DNA of 64,000 bases from Nitratireductor indicus C115. GTDB lineage: Bacteria > Pseudomonadota > Alphaproteobacteria > Rhizobiales > Rhizobiaceae. Position numbers and translations under genes: made by a program. Below, one piece after another: positions 1 to 7,648 of this stretch (the first letter of the stretch is position 1; each line of letters starts with the position of its first letter). The notes beneath the pieces were generated by a model that saw only the letters and a list, made by a program, of their open reading frames with translations, was not told where the DNA came from and searched no databases. The stretch is taken from positions 186,001-250,000 of the forward strand of contig NZ_AMSI01000006.1 of the NCBI RefSeq assembly GCF_000300515.1, given 5' to 3'.

Positions 1-980
1 ATGAAATCGCCTCAGCTTTCGCCGATACCATATACCATACGGAACAACCGGTGTTGCGCACCGCGCCTGCGCCCCTTCACCTTCTGTCGCGCTTCGCTCG
101 CGGCAAGGGCATCAAGGCTGTGCTTTCCGGTGAAGGCGCCGACGAAATATTCGCAGGCTACGATATTTTTCGCGAAGCGCGCATTCGCAGATTCTGTGCT
201 CGCCAGCCCGCTTCCCGCTTACGGCCGCATCTGTTTCGCCGCATCTACCCCTATCTGACAACGCTGCAAAAGCAGACACCGGATTATCTCGGCGCCTTCT
301 TCGGCGTTGGAGCCGATAACCCGGAGGATCCCCTCTTCTCGCACCGGCCGCGCATGCGCGCGACAACAGGCGCCAAACTGTTTTTCGGCGAAGCCTTGCG
401 TGAGCGCCTGAAAGGGTATGACGCAGCCGATGAGATGGCCTCTCTTTTGCCGCCCGAGTTCACCCGATGGCATCCATTGGAACAGGCCCAGTATCTGGAA
501 ACCCGCTTCCTCCTGCCGGGATACATTCTTTCCTGCCAGGGAGATCGCGTCGCCATGGCCCACAGCATCGAAACGCGCTACCCCTTTCTCGACCACCGGT
601 TGGTGGAAGCGGCAGCCCGCCTACGCCCTGAGACCAAGCTGCGGGGCCTGCGGGAAAAACACGTGTTGCGCGAGGCGGCACGAGACTTGCTGCCGCACGA
701 GATCGCAAACCGCTCCAAACAACCATACCGCGCGCCTGAAAGCGTCGTTTTTTCCGGTGAAGCCGGCGCCCATCTCCGCACGCTTCTTTCAGAGAGATCG
801 ATTGGAGAAAGCGGTCTTTTCAATCCGCGCGCCACCGCAAAACTTCTGGAGAAAGGCCAGCGCTCCCCGCTCGCCGGCTTCCGGGATAACGCCGCATTCG
901 TCGGCATATTATCGACCGAGATTTGGCACAGGCACTTCACCCACAAGACCATGCCGACAGCCGCGCCCCTGGCTGTCTGA
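1..980 (+). CDS. Asparagine synthase (glutamine-hydrolysing) family protein, C-terminal part, 5' end outside window
   Basis: The reading frame is open from base 3 and ends at a TGA at 978-980, so the gene starts upstream of the window. The visible part is the ATP-pyrophosphatase (synthetase) domain of the AsnB family: an LSGEGADEIFAGYD motif near the left edge is the PP-loop region, and TRYPFLDHRLVEAA followed by KHVLREAARDLLP is the usual C-terminal helical signature. Family members make beta-aspartyl-AMP and amidate it with ammonia from a glutamine-hydrolysing N-terminal domain, which cannot be checked here. The neighbours (carrier protein, acyl-AMP ligase, NadE-type enzyme) point to a specialised amide-forming step more than to housekeeping asparagine synthesis. 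That functional reading is inference. Confidence 0.9.
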   Translation, partial: EIASAFADTIYHTEQPVLRTAPAPLHLLSRFARGKGIKAVLSGEGADEIFAGYDIFREARIRRFCARQPASRLRPHLFRRIYPYLTTLQKQTPDYLGAFFGVGADNPEDPLFSHRPRMRATTGAKLFFGEALRERLKGYDAADEMASLLPPEFTRWHPLEQAQYLETRFLLPGYILSCQGDRVAMAHSIETRYPFLDHRLVEAAARLRPETKLRGLREKHVLREAARDLLPHEIANRSKQPYRAPESVVFSGEAGAHLRTLLSERSIGESGLFNPRATAKLLEKGQRSPLAGFRDNAAFVGILSTEIWHRHFTHKTMPTAAPLAV

Positions 981-1003
981 CAGTTCGTTTCAGAGGGAAA
1001 CCC

Positions 1004-1279
1004 ATGTCTTCTTCAACCAAGGCGGAAATCCGTGTCTTCATCATCGAGAATTTTCTCTTCGGTGATGAAACCCAGGCGCCCGGCGACGAAGTATCGTTGA
1101 TCGAGAACGATATCGTCGATTCAACCGGTATTCTCGAGCTCGTCGCCTATCTGGAAGAGCATTTCGGGATCGCGATTGCCGACCCTGAAATCGTTCCGGA
1201 AAACTTCGACAACATTGCACGGCTCGCCGCATTTACCGACGGCAAGCTTCGGCACGGATTGGCCGCCAAGGCGTCCTGA
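1004..1279 (+). CDS. Acyl carrier protein (free-standing)
   Basis: A 91-residue acidic protein. DIVDSTGILELVAYLEE carries the conserved D-S-x-x-x-L/E of a phosphopantetheine attachment site, although the residue after the serine is Thr and not Leu. ATG at 1004 is chosen because GAGGG lies a few bases upstream; an in-frame start further 5' would run into the preceding gene. The length fits a discrete carrier protein of the kind that works with a stand-alone acyl-AMP ligase. It lies 23 bp after the AsnB-type gene and 3 bp before the ligase, so co-transcription is almost certain. The serine would be modified by a 4'-phosphopantetheinyl transferase encoded elsewhere. Confidence 0.88.
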   Translation: MSSSTKAEIRVFIIENFLFGDETQAPGDEVSLIENDIVDSTGILELVAYLEEHFGIAIADPEIVPENFDNIARLAAFTDGKLRHGLAAKAS

Positions 1280-1282
1280 GCG

Positions 1283-2815
1283 ATGCGGATGGAACATACG
1301 CTGGCCGAAACCGCTCGCCTGAGCCCCGACGCAACAGCCATCGTGGATGGCGACACGCGCCTGACCTACCGCGAACTCGAACGTCTCTCGGGCACGCTGG
1401 CCGCCGCGCTGCAACAGCGCGGCGTTGGACCCGGCGACCGAATTGTGTTGTTTCTCGATAATGGCTGGCGCACCGCCCTCACCATCTTCGCGGCGCTGAA
1501 GGCCGGCGCGATCGTTTGTCCAGTCAACCCCTCGGTAAAGGGGGCGGGGCTGAAACACGTCATCGCCGATTGCAACCCTCACACGCTGATCTGCAAAAGC
1601 AGGCATTTGCCGCTTGTCGAAAGCGCAATACAAATACCCCTCCCGCCGCGTTGCATCGTGAGCGACAAGGAAGGGAGAGACAGCATCGAAGGTCTTTCAG
1701 AGCTTCTTGCCACCGAGCATGATTTTCACTCCATTCCCGACGATGCGGAAGCGCTGGCGTTCATTCTCTACACATCCGGCTCCACCGGTCAGGCCAAGGG
1801 TGTGATGATGAGCCACGCCAGTGTGGACGCCGCCTCGCGCATGATCGCGGATTATCTGGAAAGCACCGACACGGATGTGATCCTGAGCGCCTTGCCACTC
1901 ACGTTCACCTATGGTCTCTATCAATTGCTGGTCACGATCCGCACAGGCGGTTGCCTCGTGCTGGAAAAGAACTTCGCCTTTCCCCACGCACTGCTCGAAA
2001 AAGCACAACGCGAAAAGGTAACCGGCCTGCCGCTGGTTCCCACAATGGCGGCGATGCTCGTGCAGATGCAGGAAGTACCCGCAACCAGCCTGCCCCGGCT
2101 GCGCTACATGACAAATGCCGCATCGGCGCTGCCGGCAGCGCATATCAGCTCACTGCGCAGGCTTTTCCCGCAAGCGCGCCTGTTTTCCATGTACGGCCTC
2201 ACCGAATGCGCGCGTGCGACCTATCTTCCTCCCGAAGAGATCGACCGCCGACCCGATTCCGTCGGCAAGGCGTTGCCCGGAACACAGGCGTTCGTCATCG
2301 ACGACAACGGTCACCCCGCTCCCCCCGGCACAACAGGCGAGCTCGTGGTCCGGGGACCGCATGTAATGAAAGGCTACTGGAACGCTCCGGAAGCAACTGA
2401 GCGGGCATTGCGCGCCTTGCCGGACGGGGAAGGCAAGGCGCTTCACACGGGCGATCTCTTCTTCGCGGACGACGACGGCTTCCTCCATTTCGTCGCACGC
2501 CGCGACGACATCGTGAAGGTGCGTGGCGAGAAAGTCGCGCCAAGGGCGGTTGAAGCCTTTCTCACGGGCCTTCCCGGCATTGGCGAAGCGCTGGTCTATG
2601 CTGTGCCCGACCCGCTCCTTGGGCACAGGCTGGAAGCGCTTGTGGTGCCAACGGACGACACCCTTTCCATCAACGGTCTCTTACGACATTGCGCCAGACA
2701 TCTCCCCGACACGATGGTGCCCAAAGGCATCGGATTTCGAAAGGAATTGCCCAGGACGGCGAGCGGAAAACCCAGCCGGCGTCTTGCGGCCATGGAGGCA
2801 ATGCAACGATCATGA
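1283..2815 (+). CDS. AMP-binding acyl-CoA/acyl-ACP ligase
   Basis: A 510-residue ANL-superfamily adenylating enzyme. The YTSGSTGQAKGVMMSH motif (about residues 166-181) is the AMP-binding P-loop, MYGLTECARA is the A5 motif, LHTGDLFF the A7 motif, VKVRGEKVAPRAVEA the A8 hinge, and PRTASGKPSRR near the C terminus carries the catalytic lysine. It would activate a carboxylic acid as an acyl-adenylate and load it on the carrier protein encoded 3 bp upstream. An in-frame ATG six bases downstream (1289) is an alternative start. The stop overlaps the next gene in an ATGA, showing tight coupling with the NadE-like gene. Substrate unknown; exosortase-associated and capsule-type clusters contain similar AsnB/ACP/ligase sets. 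Confidence 0.88.
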   Translation: MRMEHTLAETARLSPDATAIVDGDTRLTYRELERLSGTLAAALQQRGVGPGDRIVLFLDNGWRTALTIFAALKAGAIVCPVNPSVKGAGLKHVIADCNPHTLICKSRHLPLVESAIQIPLPPRCIVSDKEGRDSIEGLSELLATEHDFHSIPDDAEALAFILYTSGSTGQAKGVMMSHASVDAASRMIADYLESTDTDVILSALPLTFTYGLYQLLVTIRTGGCLVLEKNFAFPHALLEKAQREKVTGLPLVPTMAAMLVQMQEVPATSLPRLRYMTNAASALPAAHISSLRRLFPQARLFSMYGLTECARATYLPPEEIDRRPDSVGKALPGTQAFVIDDNGHPAPPGTTGELVVRGPHVMKGYWNAPEATERALRALPDGEGKALHTGDLFFADDDGFLHFVARRDDIVKVRGEKVAPRAVEAFLTGLPGIGEALVYAVPDPLLGHRLEALVVPTDDTLSINGLLRHCARHLPDTMVPKGIGFRKELPRTASGKPSRRLAAMEAMQRS

Positions 2816-3801
2816 CCGCCAGAAGCAAGCCCTTCTCCGCCGACATTCTGAAACTGGACGTGGCCACAGAAGCCGAGCGCATCGTCCATTGGATGCGCTC
2901 GGAACTGCGTAACGGCCTGCGTAAGCGCGGCCTCGTGCTCGGTCTTTCGGGGGGCATCGATTCCAGCGTTTGCGCAGCGCTCGCCACACGCGCTGTCGGG
3001 CCCGACCGGGTTTTCTGCCTTTACATGCCCGAGCGCGATTCCGATCCGGAAAGCCTCCGGCTTGGTCAGGACGTTGCTTCCGCATTCGGCCTTTCAGGGG
3101 CGATCGAGGATATCGGCCCGATGCTCGACGCCATGGGCTGTTACGAGCGGCGCGACGCCTTCATTCGCCAGGTGGTTCCTGACTACGGGGAAGGCTGGAC
3201 CTCCAAGATTGTGATCGACAACGCGCTCACCACCAAGGCCTACAACATCTCCTCTCTGGTCATCCGCCGTCCTGACAGGCAGATCGAGAAGCATCGGCTG
3301 CCACCCGATGTCTATCTGGGAATCGTGGCCGCCACGAACATGAAGCAGCGCACCCGCAAGCAGCTCGAATATTACCATGCCGACCGGCTGAATTTTGCTG
3401 TTCTGGGCACACCCAACCGATTGGAATACGATCAGGGCTTCTTCGTGAAGAATGGCGACGGAGCAGCCGACATCAAGCCAATAGCTCATCTGTACAAGTC
3501 GCAGGTCTACCAGCTGGCCGAATATCTGGGCATACCCTGCTCCATTCGCTGCCGCACGCCCACAACCGATACGTATTCCCTGCCGCAGACCCAGGAAGAA
3601 TTCTATTTCGCCCTGCCCTATCGCGAGATGGATCTGTGCCTCTACGGTCTCAACAATGGCATTCCCGCAGCGAAAGTCGCCACCGCCTGCCGGCTGAGCG
3701 AACGCCAGGTCGGGCTGGTATGGCGCGACATAACCGCCAAGCGCAAGGTTGCCCGCTACCTGCAACTTCCCCCGCTCCTGATCGAGGAAGAACTGGAATG
3801 A
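2812..3801 (+). CDS. nadE: NAD synthase family ATP-pyrophosphatase (NadE-like, ammonia-dependent type)
   Basis: A 329-residue protein with the PP-loop LGLSGGIDSSVCAAL near residues 42-56 and the NadE signature GTPNRLEYDQGFFVKNGDGAADIKP spread over about residues 201-225, matching deamido-NAD-binding NadE proteins. It has only the synthetase domain, with no nitrilase/glutaminase domain. It is longer than the usual roughly 275-residue ammonia-dependent form; part of the extra length is in the middle segment. ATG 2812 overlaps the ligase stop, so it is translationally coupled to an acyl ligase/ACP/AsnB operon. It may be the cell's NadE, or a paralogue that amidates a different adenylated substrate; the context favours a specialised role, but that is inference. 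Confidence 0.85.
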   Translation: MTARSKPFSADILKLDVATEAERIVHWMRSELRNGLRKRGLVLGLSGGIDSSVCAALATRAVGPDRVFCLYMPERDSDPESLRLGQDVASAFGLSGAIEDIGPMLDAMGCYERRDAFIRQVVPDYGEGWTSKIVIDNALTTKAYNISSLVIRRPDRQIEKHRLPPDVYLGIVAATNMKQRTRKQLEYYHADRLNFAVLGTPNRLEYDQGFFVKNGDGAADIKPIAHLYKSQVYQLAEYLGIPCSIRCRTPTTDTYSLPQTQEEFYFALPYREMDLCLYGLNNGIPAAKVATACRLSERQVGLVWRDITAKRKVARYLQLPPLLIEEELE

Positions 3802-3901
3802 AACGGCTTGTCAGACGCATGAAAAACACTCACGCGCCTGACCGGATGAATGTGCCTAAGCTCGACCTCAATTCCTGATTGTTCAGACATTGGAGGTGAC
3901 A

Positions 3902-4444
3902 ATGCAGGCTCCCGTCATCGTTCTTCCCGGCATCGGTGGCTCAGGCATCGAGCACTGGCAAACTCACTGGGAAGCACAGGATCCGTCCATGAAGCGTTTC
4001 GCCCCCGCCAGCTGGGATGAACCGGAGCTCGAGCAATGGATCGTCGCACTGGATGAAGCCGTTGCGGAGGCCGGCGCGCCGCCGCTTCTGGTCGCTCACA
4101 GTCTCGCCTGCCTGCTCGTCGCCCATTGGGCGGAGCGAACCGCGCAGAAGCCGCGCGGCGCATTTCTGGTGTCGGTTCCCGATGCCGACGGAGAGGTCTT
4201 CCCTCCGCAAGCCGCCTCCTTTCGCGATCCCCCCATGCATCCACTTGGATTTCCGGCGCTGATCGTGGCAAGCACCGACGATCCCTATGGAACACTCGAT
4301 CACGCGACGTCCTGCGCCATCGCCTGGAGCGCAGGGCTGGTGGTGGCCGGCGCGCTCGGCCACATCAACGGTGCCAGCCGCCTCGGCCATTGGCCGCAGG
4401 GCATGGCTCTGTTTTCCGCTTTCCGGTCGGGGGCGGGAGGATAG
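3902..4444 (+). CDS. RBBP9/YdeN-type serine hydrolase
   Basis: A compact 180-residue alpha/beta hydrolase of the RBBP9/YdeN family, recognisable from the N-terminal VIVLPGIGGSGIEHWQTHWE. The catalytic triad is visible: Ser67 in VAHSLAC, Asp126 in ASTDDPYG and His154 in LGHINGAS. ATG 3902 is preceded by a near-perfect GGAGGTGA ribosome-binding site. It sits 100 bp after the nadE-like gene and is followed within 6 bp by the stop of the convergent aminotransferase gene. Natural substrates of this family are mostly unknown (esters or amides). A link with the upstream acyl-ligase cluster is possible but unproven, as the separate ribosome-binding site and gap allow independent transcription. Confidence 0.85.
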   Translation: MQAPVIVLPGIGGSGIEHWQTHWEAQDPSMKRFAPASWDEPELEQWIVALDEAVAEAGAPPLLVAHSLACLLVAHWAERTAQKPRGAFLVSVPDADGEVFPPQAASFRDPPMHPLGFPALIVASTDDPYGTLDHATSCAIAWSAGLVVAGALGHINGASRLGHWPQGMALFSAFRSGAGG

Positions 4445-4449
4445 CCGTA

Positions 4450-5346
4450 TCAGGCCGCGTAAGGGCAGGCCCGGCGGCGGGTGGAAGCCTCGAACATCGC
4501 CATCAGCTTGCCGGTCACCTCCCCGACAGGCCAGCGCATCACCCGCTCGGACATGGAGAGTTCCACCACCGGCAGAACCTCCACGGAGGTTCCCGTAACG
4601 AAAACCTCATCTGCGGCAGCCAGCAGGTCGAGAGACACGGTCGCCTCCTCGACCTTCAGCCCAAGGCGGCGCGCAAGACCGAAGACATGGTGCTTCGTGA
4701 TACTGTCGAGAAAGCAGTCCGGCTTCGGGGAAATCAGCGTATCGCCGCTGAGCAAAACGATGTTGGTGGCCGTGGTCTCGGCGACATTGCCCTGCGCATC
4801 CAGCATAAGCGCGTCGTCATAGCCGTCCCCGGCAATCGCGTGGCGGGCAAGCGTTCCGATCATGTAGAGACCCGAGCATTTCGAGGCCGTGGGTGCGGTT
4901 TCGGGCGTAGGGCGGCGCCAATCGGCAAGGCGCATGCGCAGACCGGTCGTGCCCTTGCCCTGACTTGCCGGCGTTGGCCAGTCCCAGGCCGCAATCGCCA
5001 CATGGATGCGTGCATCAGGGGCAGCCACCGAAACGCTTTCGGCACCGCGCCAGGCGAGCGGGCGGATGTAGCAATCCTGAAGCTCGTTTGCCCACAACAC
5101 GGCTTCGGTCGCCTTCATCAGCTCCGTCTTCGTCCAGGGAAGCGCAAATCCCAGGATCTCCGCGGAGCGGGCAAAACGGTCATAATGCGCGCCGCTCAGG
5201 AAGACATCCCGGTCATAGGCGCGAATGCCCTCGAAGATGGCTCCACCCATATGCAGTGCATGGGTCAGGACATGCAGTTCCGCCTCACGCCACGGAACAA
5301 GAGCCCCATCCAGCCAGATGAAACCGTCACGATCCGCAAAATTCAT
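4450..5346 (-). CDS. ilvE: Branched-chain-amino-acid (class IV) aminotransferase
   Basis: A 298-residue fold-type IV PLP enzyme. It contains FEGIRAY near the N terminus, the SKCSGLYMIGTLARHAIAGDG segment (about residues 155-175) with the PLP lysine, GNVAETTATNIVLL, and the PLP-phosphate-binding VTGTSVEVLPV. These match IlvE-type transaminases that interconvert Val/Leu/Ile and their 2-oxo acids with glutamate/2-oxoglutarate; D-amino-acid transaminases and aminodeoxychorismate lyases are related alternatives. Two adjacent ATGs occur at the start; the second (first base 5346) is better spaced from the GGAG upstream. The gene is divergent from a LysR regulator over a 156-bp region containing several dyads, so regulation by that LysR protein is likely. 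Confidence 0.85.
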   Translation of the reverse strand: MNFADRDGFIWLDGALVPWREAELHVLTHALHMGGAIFEGIRAYDRDVFLSGAHYDRFARSAEILGFALPWTKTELMKATEAVLWANELQDCYIRPLAWRGAESVSVAAPDARIHVAIAAWDWPTPASQGKGTTGLRMRLADWRRPTPETAPTASKCSGLYMIGTLARHAIAGDGYDDALMLDAQGNVAETTATNIVLLSGDTLISPKPDCFLDSITKHHVFGLARRLGLKVEEATVSLDLLAAADEVFVTGTSVEVLPVVELSMSERVMRWPVGEVTGKLMAMFEASTRRRACPYAA

Positions 5347-5371
5347 CATCTCTCCACCTTTCGGCGCCGTT

Positions 5372-5458
5372 GCTTCGCAAAAGCTGACGGTAAACGGAGC
5401 AGCAAGGCCAGTGAGCACTTCTCACCAGCCGGTGAGTTTTCATCACCGCTTCGCAAAA
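5372..5458. promoter_or_regulatory. Operator-like repeats between ilvE-type gene and lysR
   Basis: The divergent intergenic region holds an identical 11-mer, GCTTCGCAAAA, at 5372-5382 and 5448-5458. Between them lie two dyads: GTGAG-N5-CTCAC (5411-5425) and GGTGA-N7-TCACC (5431-5447). Spaced GTGAG/CTCAC half-sites next to a lysR gene are the expected layout for LysR autoregulation and control of the divergent target. The sequence shows the repeats directly; binding is inferred. Confidence 0.5.
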
Positions 5459-5502
5459 CTGGGCCATTCCGGCAGGCCGAAGAGAAATGCTAGAAAGGAG
5501 GC

Positions 5503-6414
5503 ATGGACAGCCAGACACCGATATCCATGCGCCTTTCCGTTCCGCTCAATGCGTTGCGCGCCTTTGAAGCGGCCGCCCGGCATCTGTCGGTCAAGGAAGC
5601 CGCTCTGGAACTTAGCGTGACGGCCTCCGCGGTAAGCCATCAGCTTCGCATTCTGGAAGATTGCCTCGGACTGGAGCTGATGCGCCGCAACGGCGCCCGT
5701 CTTGAACTCACCGAGACGGGGCAGATGCTGGCGCCCGAGCTTACGGCAGGTTTCAGCCGCATCGTCCAGGCGGTCGAGAACCTGCGCCAGGATCGCACGA
5801 GCGGCCCCCTGCGCCTGTCCATGCTGCCGACATTCGCCGTGCACTGGCTATCGCCCCGGCTGATTTCCTACCCGTTCGACAGGGCAGGCTTCGAGCTCCT
5901 GATTTCCACGACACAGGCCCCCGTCGACCTTGCAGCTGGCGTCGCCGATGCCGCAATACGCCACGGAAAAGGGGAGTGGCCCGGTCTCCTCTCCGATCTT
6001 TTGTTCGACGAGACCGTTGCCCTGCTTGGCCCCCCTCATCTCACTGGTGGCAGCGAAGAAGCGTTGCGCAACGCGATTGGCGAAGCCAATCTCTTTCTCT
6101 CTCAACACCGGCGCGAGGCATTCGAGGAATGGAATGCGACATTGCCCGGAGGCCCGGTCAGGCCGGCCGCCATCACGATTGTCGATTCGGCGGGGCTTGG
6201 TCTCAAGGCCGCAATCGACGGTGCAGGGATCACCCTTGCCGGAGCGGAAATCGCCGGCGCAGATATTGGAGCAGGCCGATTGGTCCCGTTCTTCGATCAC
6301 CGCATTGCAGGCGGGGGATACTATCTCGTCTATCCGCGAGCCCTGGAACGGGACCGTCGGATCAGAAATCTGCGCCAATGGCTGGTTTCGGCAACCCCGG
6401 GTCGGACCCGTTAA
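5503..6414 (+). CDS. LysR-family transcriptional regulator (GcvA-like)
   Basis: A 303-residue LysR protein. The N-terminal winged helix-turn-helix reads LNALRAFEAAARHLSVKEAALELSVTASAVSHQLR in segments at about residues 13-47, typical of the GcvA/AmpR branch, followed by a periplasmic-binding-like effector domain. AGGAGG sits only one base from ATG 5503; a later ATG at 5527 is possible, but either choice retains the HTH. It is divergent from the aminotransferase gene, so its likely role is control of that gene and itself in response to an amino or oxo acid. A dispersed palindromic repeat begins at its stop codon. Confidence 0.88.
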   Translation: MDSQTPISMRLSVPLNALRAFEAAARHLSVKEAALELSVTASAVSHQLRILEDCLGLELMRRNGARLELTETGQMLAPELTAGFSRIVQAVENLRQDRTSGPLRLSMLPTFAVHWLSPRLISYPFDRAGFELLISTTQAPVDLAAGVADAAIRHGKGEWPGLLSDLLFDETVALLGPPHLTGGSEEALRNAIGEANLFLSQHRREAFEEWNATLPGGPVRPAAITIVDSAGLGLKAAIDGAGITLAGAEIAGADIGAGRLVPFFDHRIAGGGYYLVYPRALERDRRIRNLRQWLVSATPGRTR

Positions 6415-6519
6415 CGCAGGTCTCCCGGAAATGGAAACCGGTTCCGGGATAAAGACATGCGTAAGATCAGGAGCTTAAAGCGTAGGGAGCGAATCTGAAA
6501 GATCGCGACACGCTTTAAG
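6412..6519 (+). repeat. Dispersed intergenic palindromic repeat, copy 1
   Basis: About 108 bp that match copy 2 at 58940-59046 with only a handful of differences and no gaps. The first half can fold: CGCA..TCTCCCGGAA pairs with CCGGGATAAAGACATGCG around a central AACCGGTT. It starts with the stop codon of the LysR gene. The second half (AGCTTAAAGCG...GAATCTGAAAGATCGCG) is equally conserved. Elements of this type are known to be abundant between genes in Hyphomicrobiales genomes. Confidence 0.8.
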
Positions 6520-6556
6520 GCGTTATGCGAAAAACGGACGATGGAACGCGCCTTCC

Positions 6557-7645
6557 TCAGACCCCTTGGCGCTTCGCCAGCAGGGAAGAACCGGGAAAGC
6601 GCAGCAGCATTCCAAACAGATCGCGGGGCTCGTCTGGATCTGCCAGAAGATCGAGATCGACATAATGCGAGGTGCCCGAAAGCTTGTCGCGCACATATCG
6701 CAGAGCAGAGAAATCCTCCGTGGCAAAACCCACGGAATCGAACAGCGTGATCTGCCCTTTGTCCCGGCGCCCCACAGCCCTGCCCGCGATCACCCGCCAC
6801 AATTCCTGGACGGGATGCCCGGCGTCGAGCTGCTGAATCTCGCCCTCCACACGGGTTTGCGGCGGATACTCCACGAAAATATCGGACCGCAGGAGAATAT
6901 CCCGGTGCAGTTCGGTCTTGCCGGGACAGTCGCCGCCCACAGCATTGATGTGCATCCCTGCGCCCACCATGTTGTCGGTCAGGATCGTGGCATATTGCTT
7001 GTCCGCGGTGACCGTGGTGACGATCTCCGCCCCTTCCACTGCCTCCTGACCGCTTGCGCAAGCAACGATCTCGAAGCCGAGGCCGGCAAGATTACGCTGG
7101 CATTTCTCGGTCGCGCCCTGGTCGATGTCGAACAGCCTTAACCGGTCGACGCCCAGTAGGGCCTTGAACGCCATCGCCTGGAATTCGGCTTGTGCGCCAT
7201 TGCCGATGATTGCCATGCAGCGCGCCCCCTTCGGTGCCAGATATCTGGCCGCCAGCGCCGATGTCGCTGCGGTGCGCAGGGCCGTCAGAATGGTCATTTC
7301 CGATATCAGCAGCGGATAACCCGTCTCGACATCCGCATACACCCCGAAGGCCGTGACCGTCTGACGGCCATCGCGCGTGTTCTTGGGATGGCCGTTCACA
7401 TATTTGAAGCCGTAGTGCCGCCCGTCGCTGGTGGGCATCAATTCGATCACCCCTTCACGGCTGTGCGAAGCCACCCGCGGCGTCTTGTCGAAATCCTCCC
7501 AACGGCGGAAGTCCTCTTCGATATAGGCGGCGAGTTCCTTGAGAAATCGCTCCACACCGATTTCCAGAACCAGCTCCATCATGTGATGGACGCTGACGAA
7601 GGGAACGAGATTGAGGTGGCGGTCGGCTATGGGGACGGTAGGCAT
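6557..7645 (-). CDS. ocd: Ornithine cyclodeaminase
   Basis: A 362-residue member of the OCD/mu-crystallin family. The Rossmann segment CMAIIGNGAQAEFQAMAF (about residues 143-160) binds NAD, and upstream residues EGVIELMPTSDGRHYGFKYVNGHP carry the substrate-site Lys and Arg/Glu pattern. It would convert L-ornithine to L-proline and ammonia. AAGGAG lies about 10 bp before the ATG, inside the end of the arginase gene, which is only 3 bp upstream, so the two form an arginase-OCD operon: arginine to ornithine to proline. Divergent from an Lrp-type regulator that probably controls the pair. Confidence 0.93.
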   Translation of the reverse strand: MPTVPIADRHLNLVPFVSVHHMMELVLEIGVERFLKELAAYIEEDFRRWEDFDKTPRVASHSREGVIELMPTSDGRHYGFKYVNGHPKNTRDGRQTVTAFGVYADVETGYPLLISEMTILTALRTAATSALAARYLAPKGARCMAIIGNGAQAEFQAMAFKALLGVDRLRLFDIDQGATEKCQRNLAGLGFEIVACASGQEAVEGAEIVTTVTADKQYATILTDNMVGAGMHINAVGGDCPGKTELHRDILLRSDIFVEYPPQTRVEGEIQQLDAGHPVQELWRVIAGRAVGRRDKGQITLFDSVGFATEDFSALRYVRDKLSGTSHYVDLDLLADPDEPRDLFGMLLRFPGSSLLAKRQGV

Positions 7646-7648
7646 GGT

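Noticed and set aside
4126-5493. Long open frame on the + strand opposite the aminotransferase gene
   Set aside because: It is antisense to a well-supported ilvE-type gene and rich in Arg/Ala/Gly without domain motifs, as expected from the complementary strand of a GC-rich gene.
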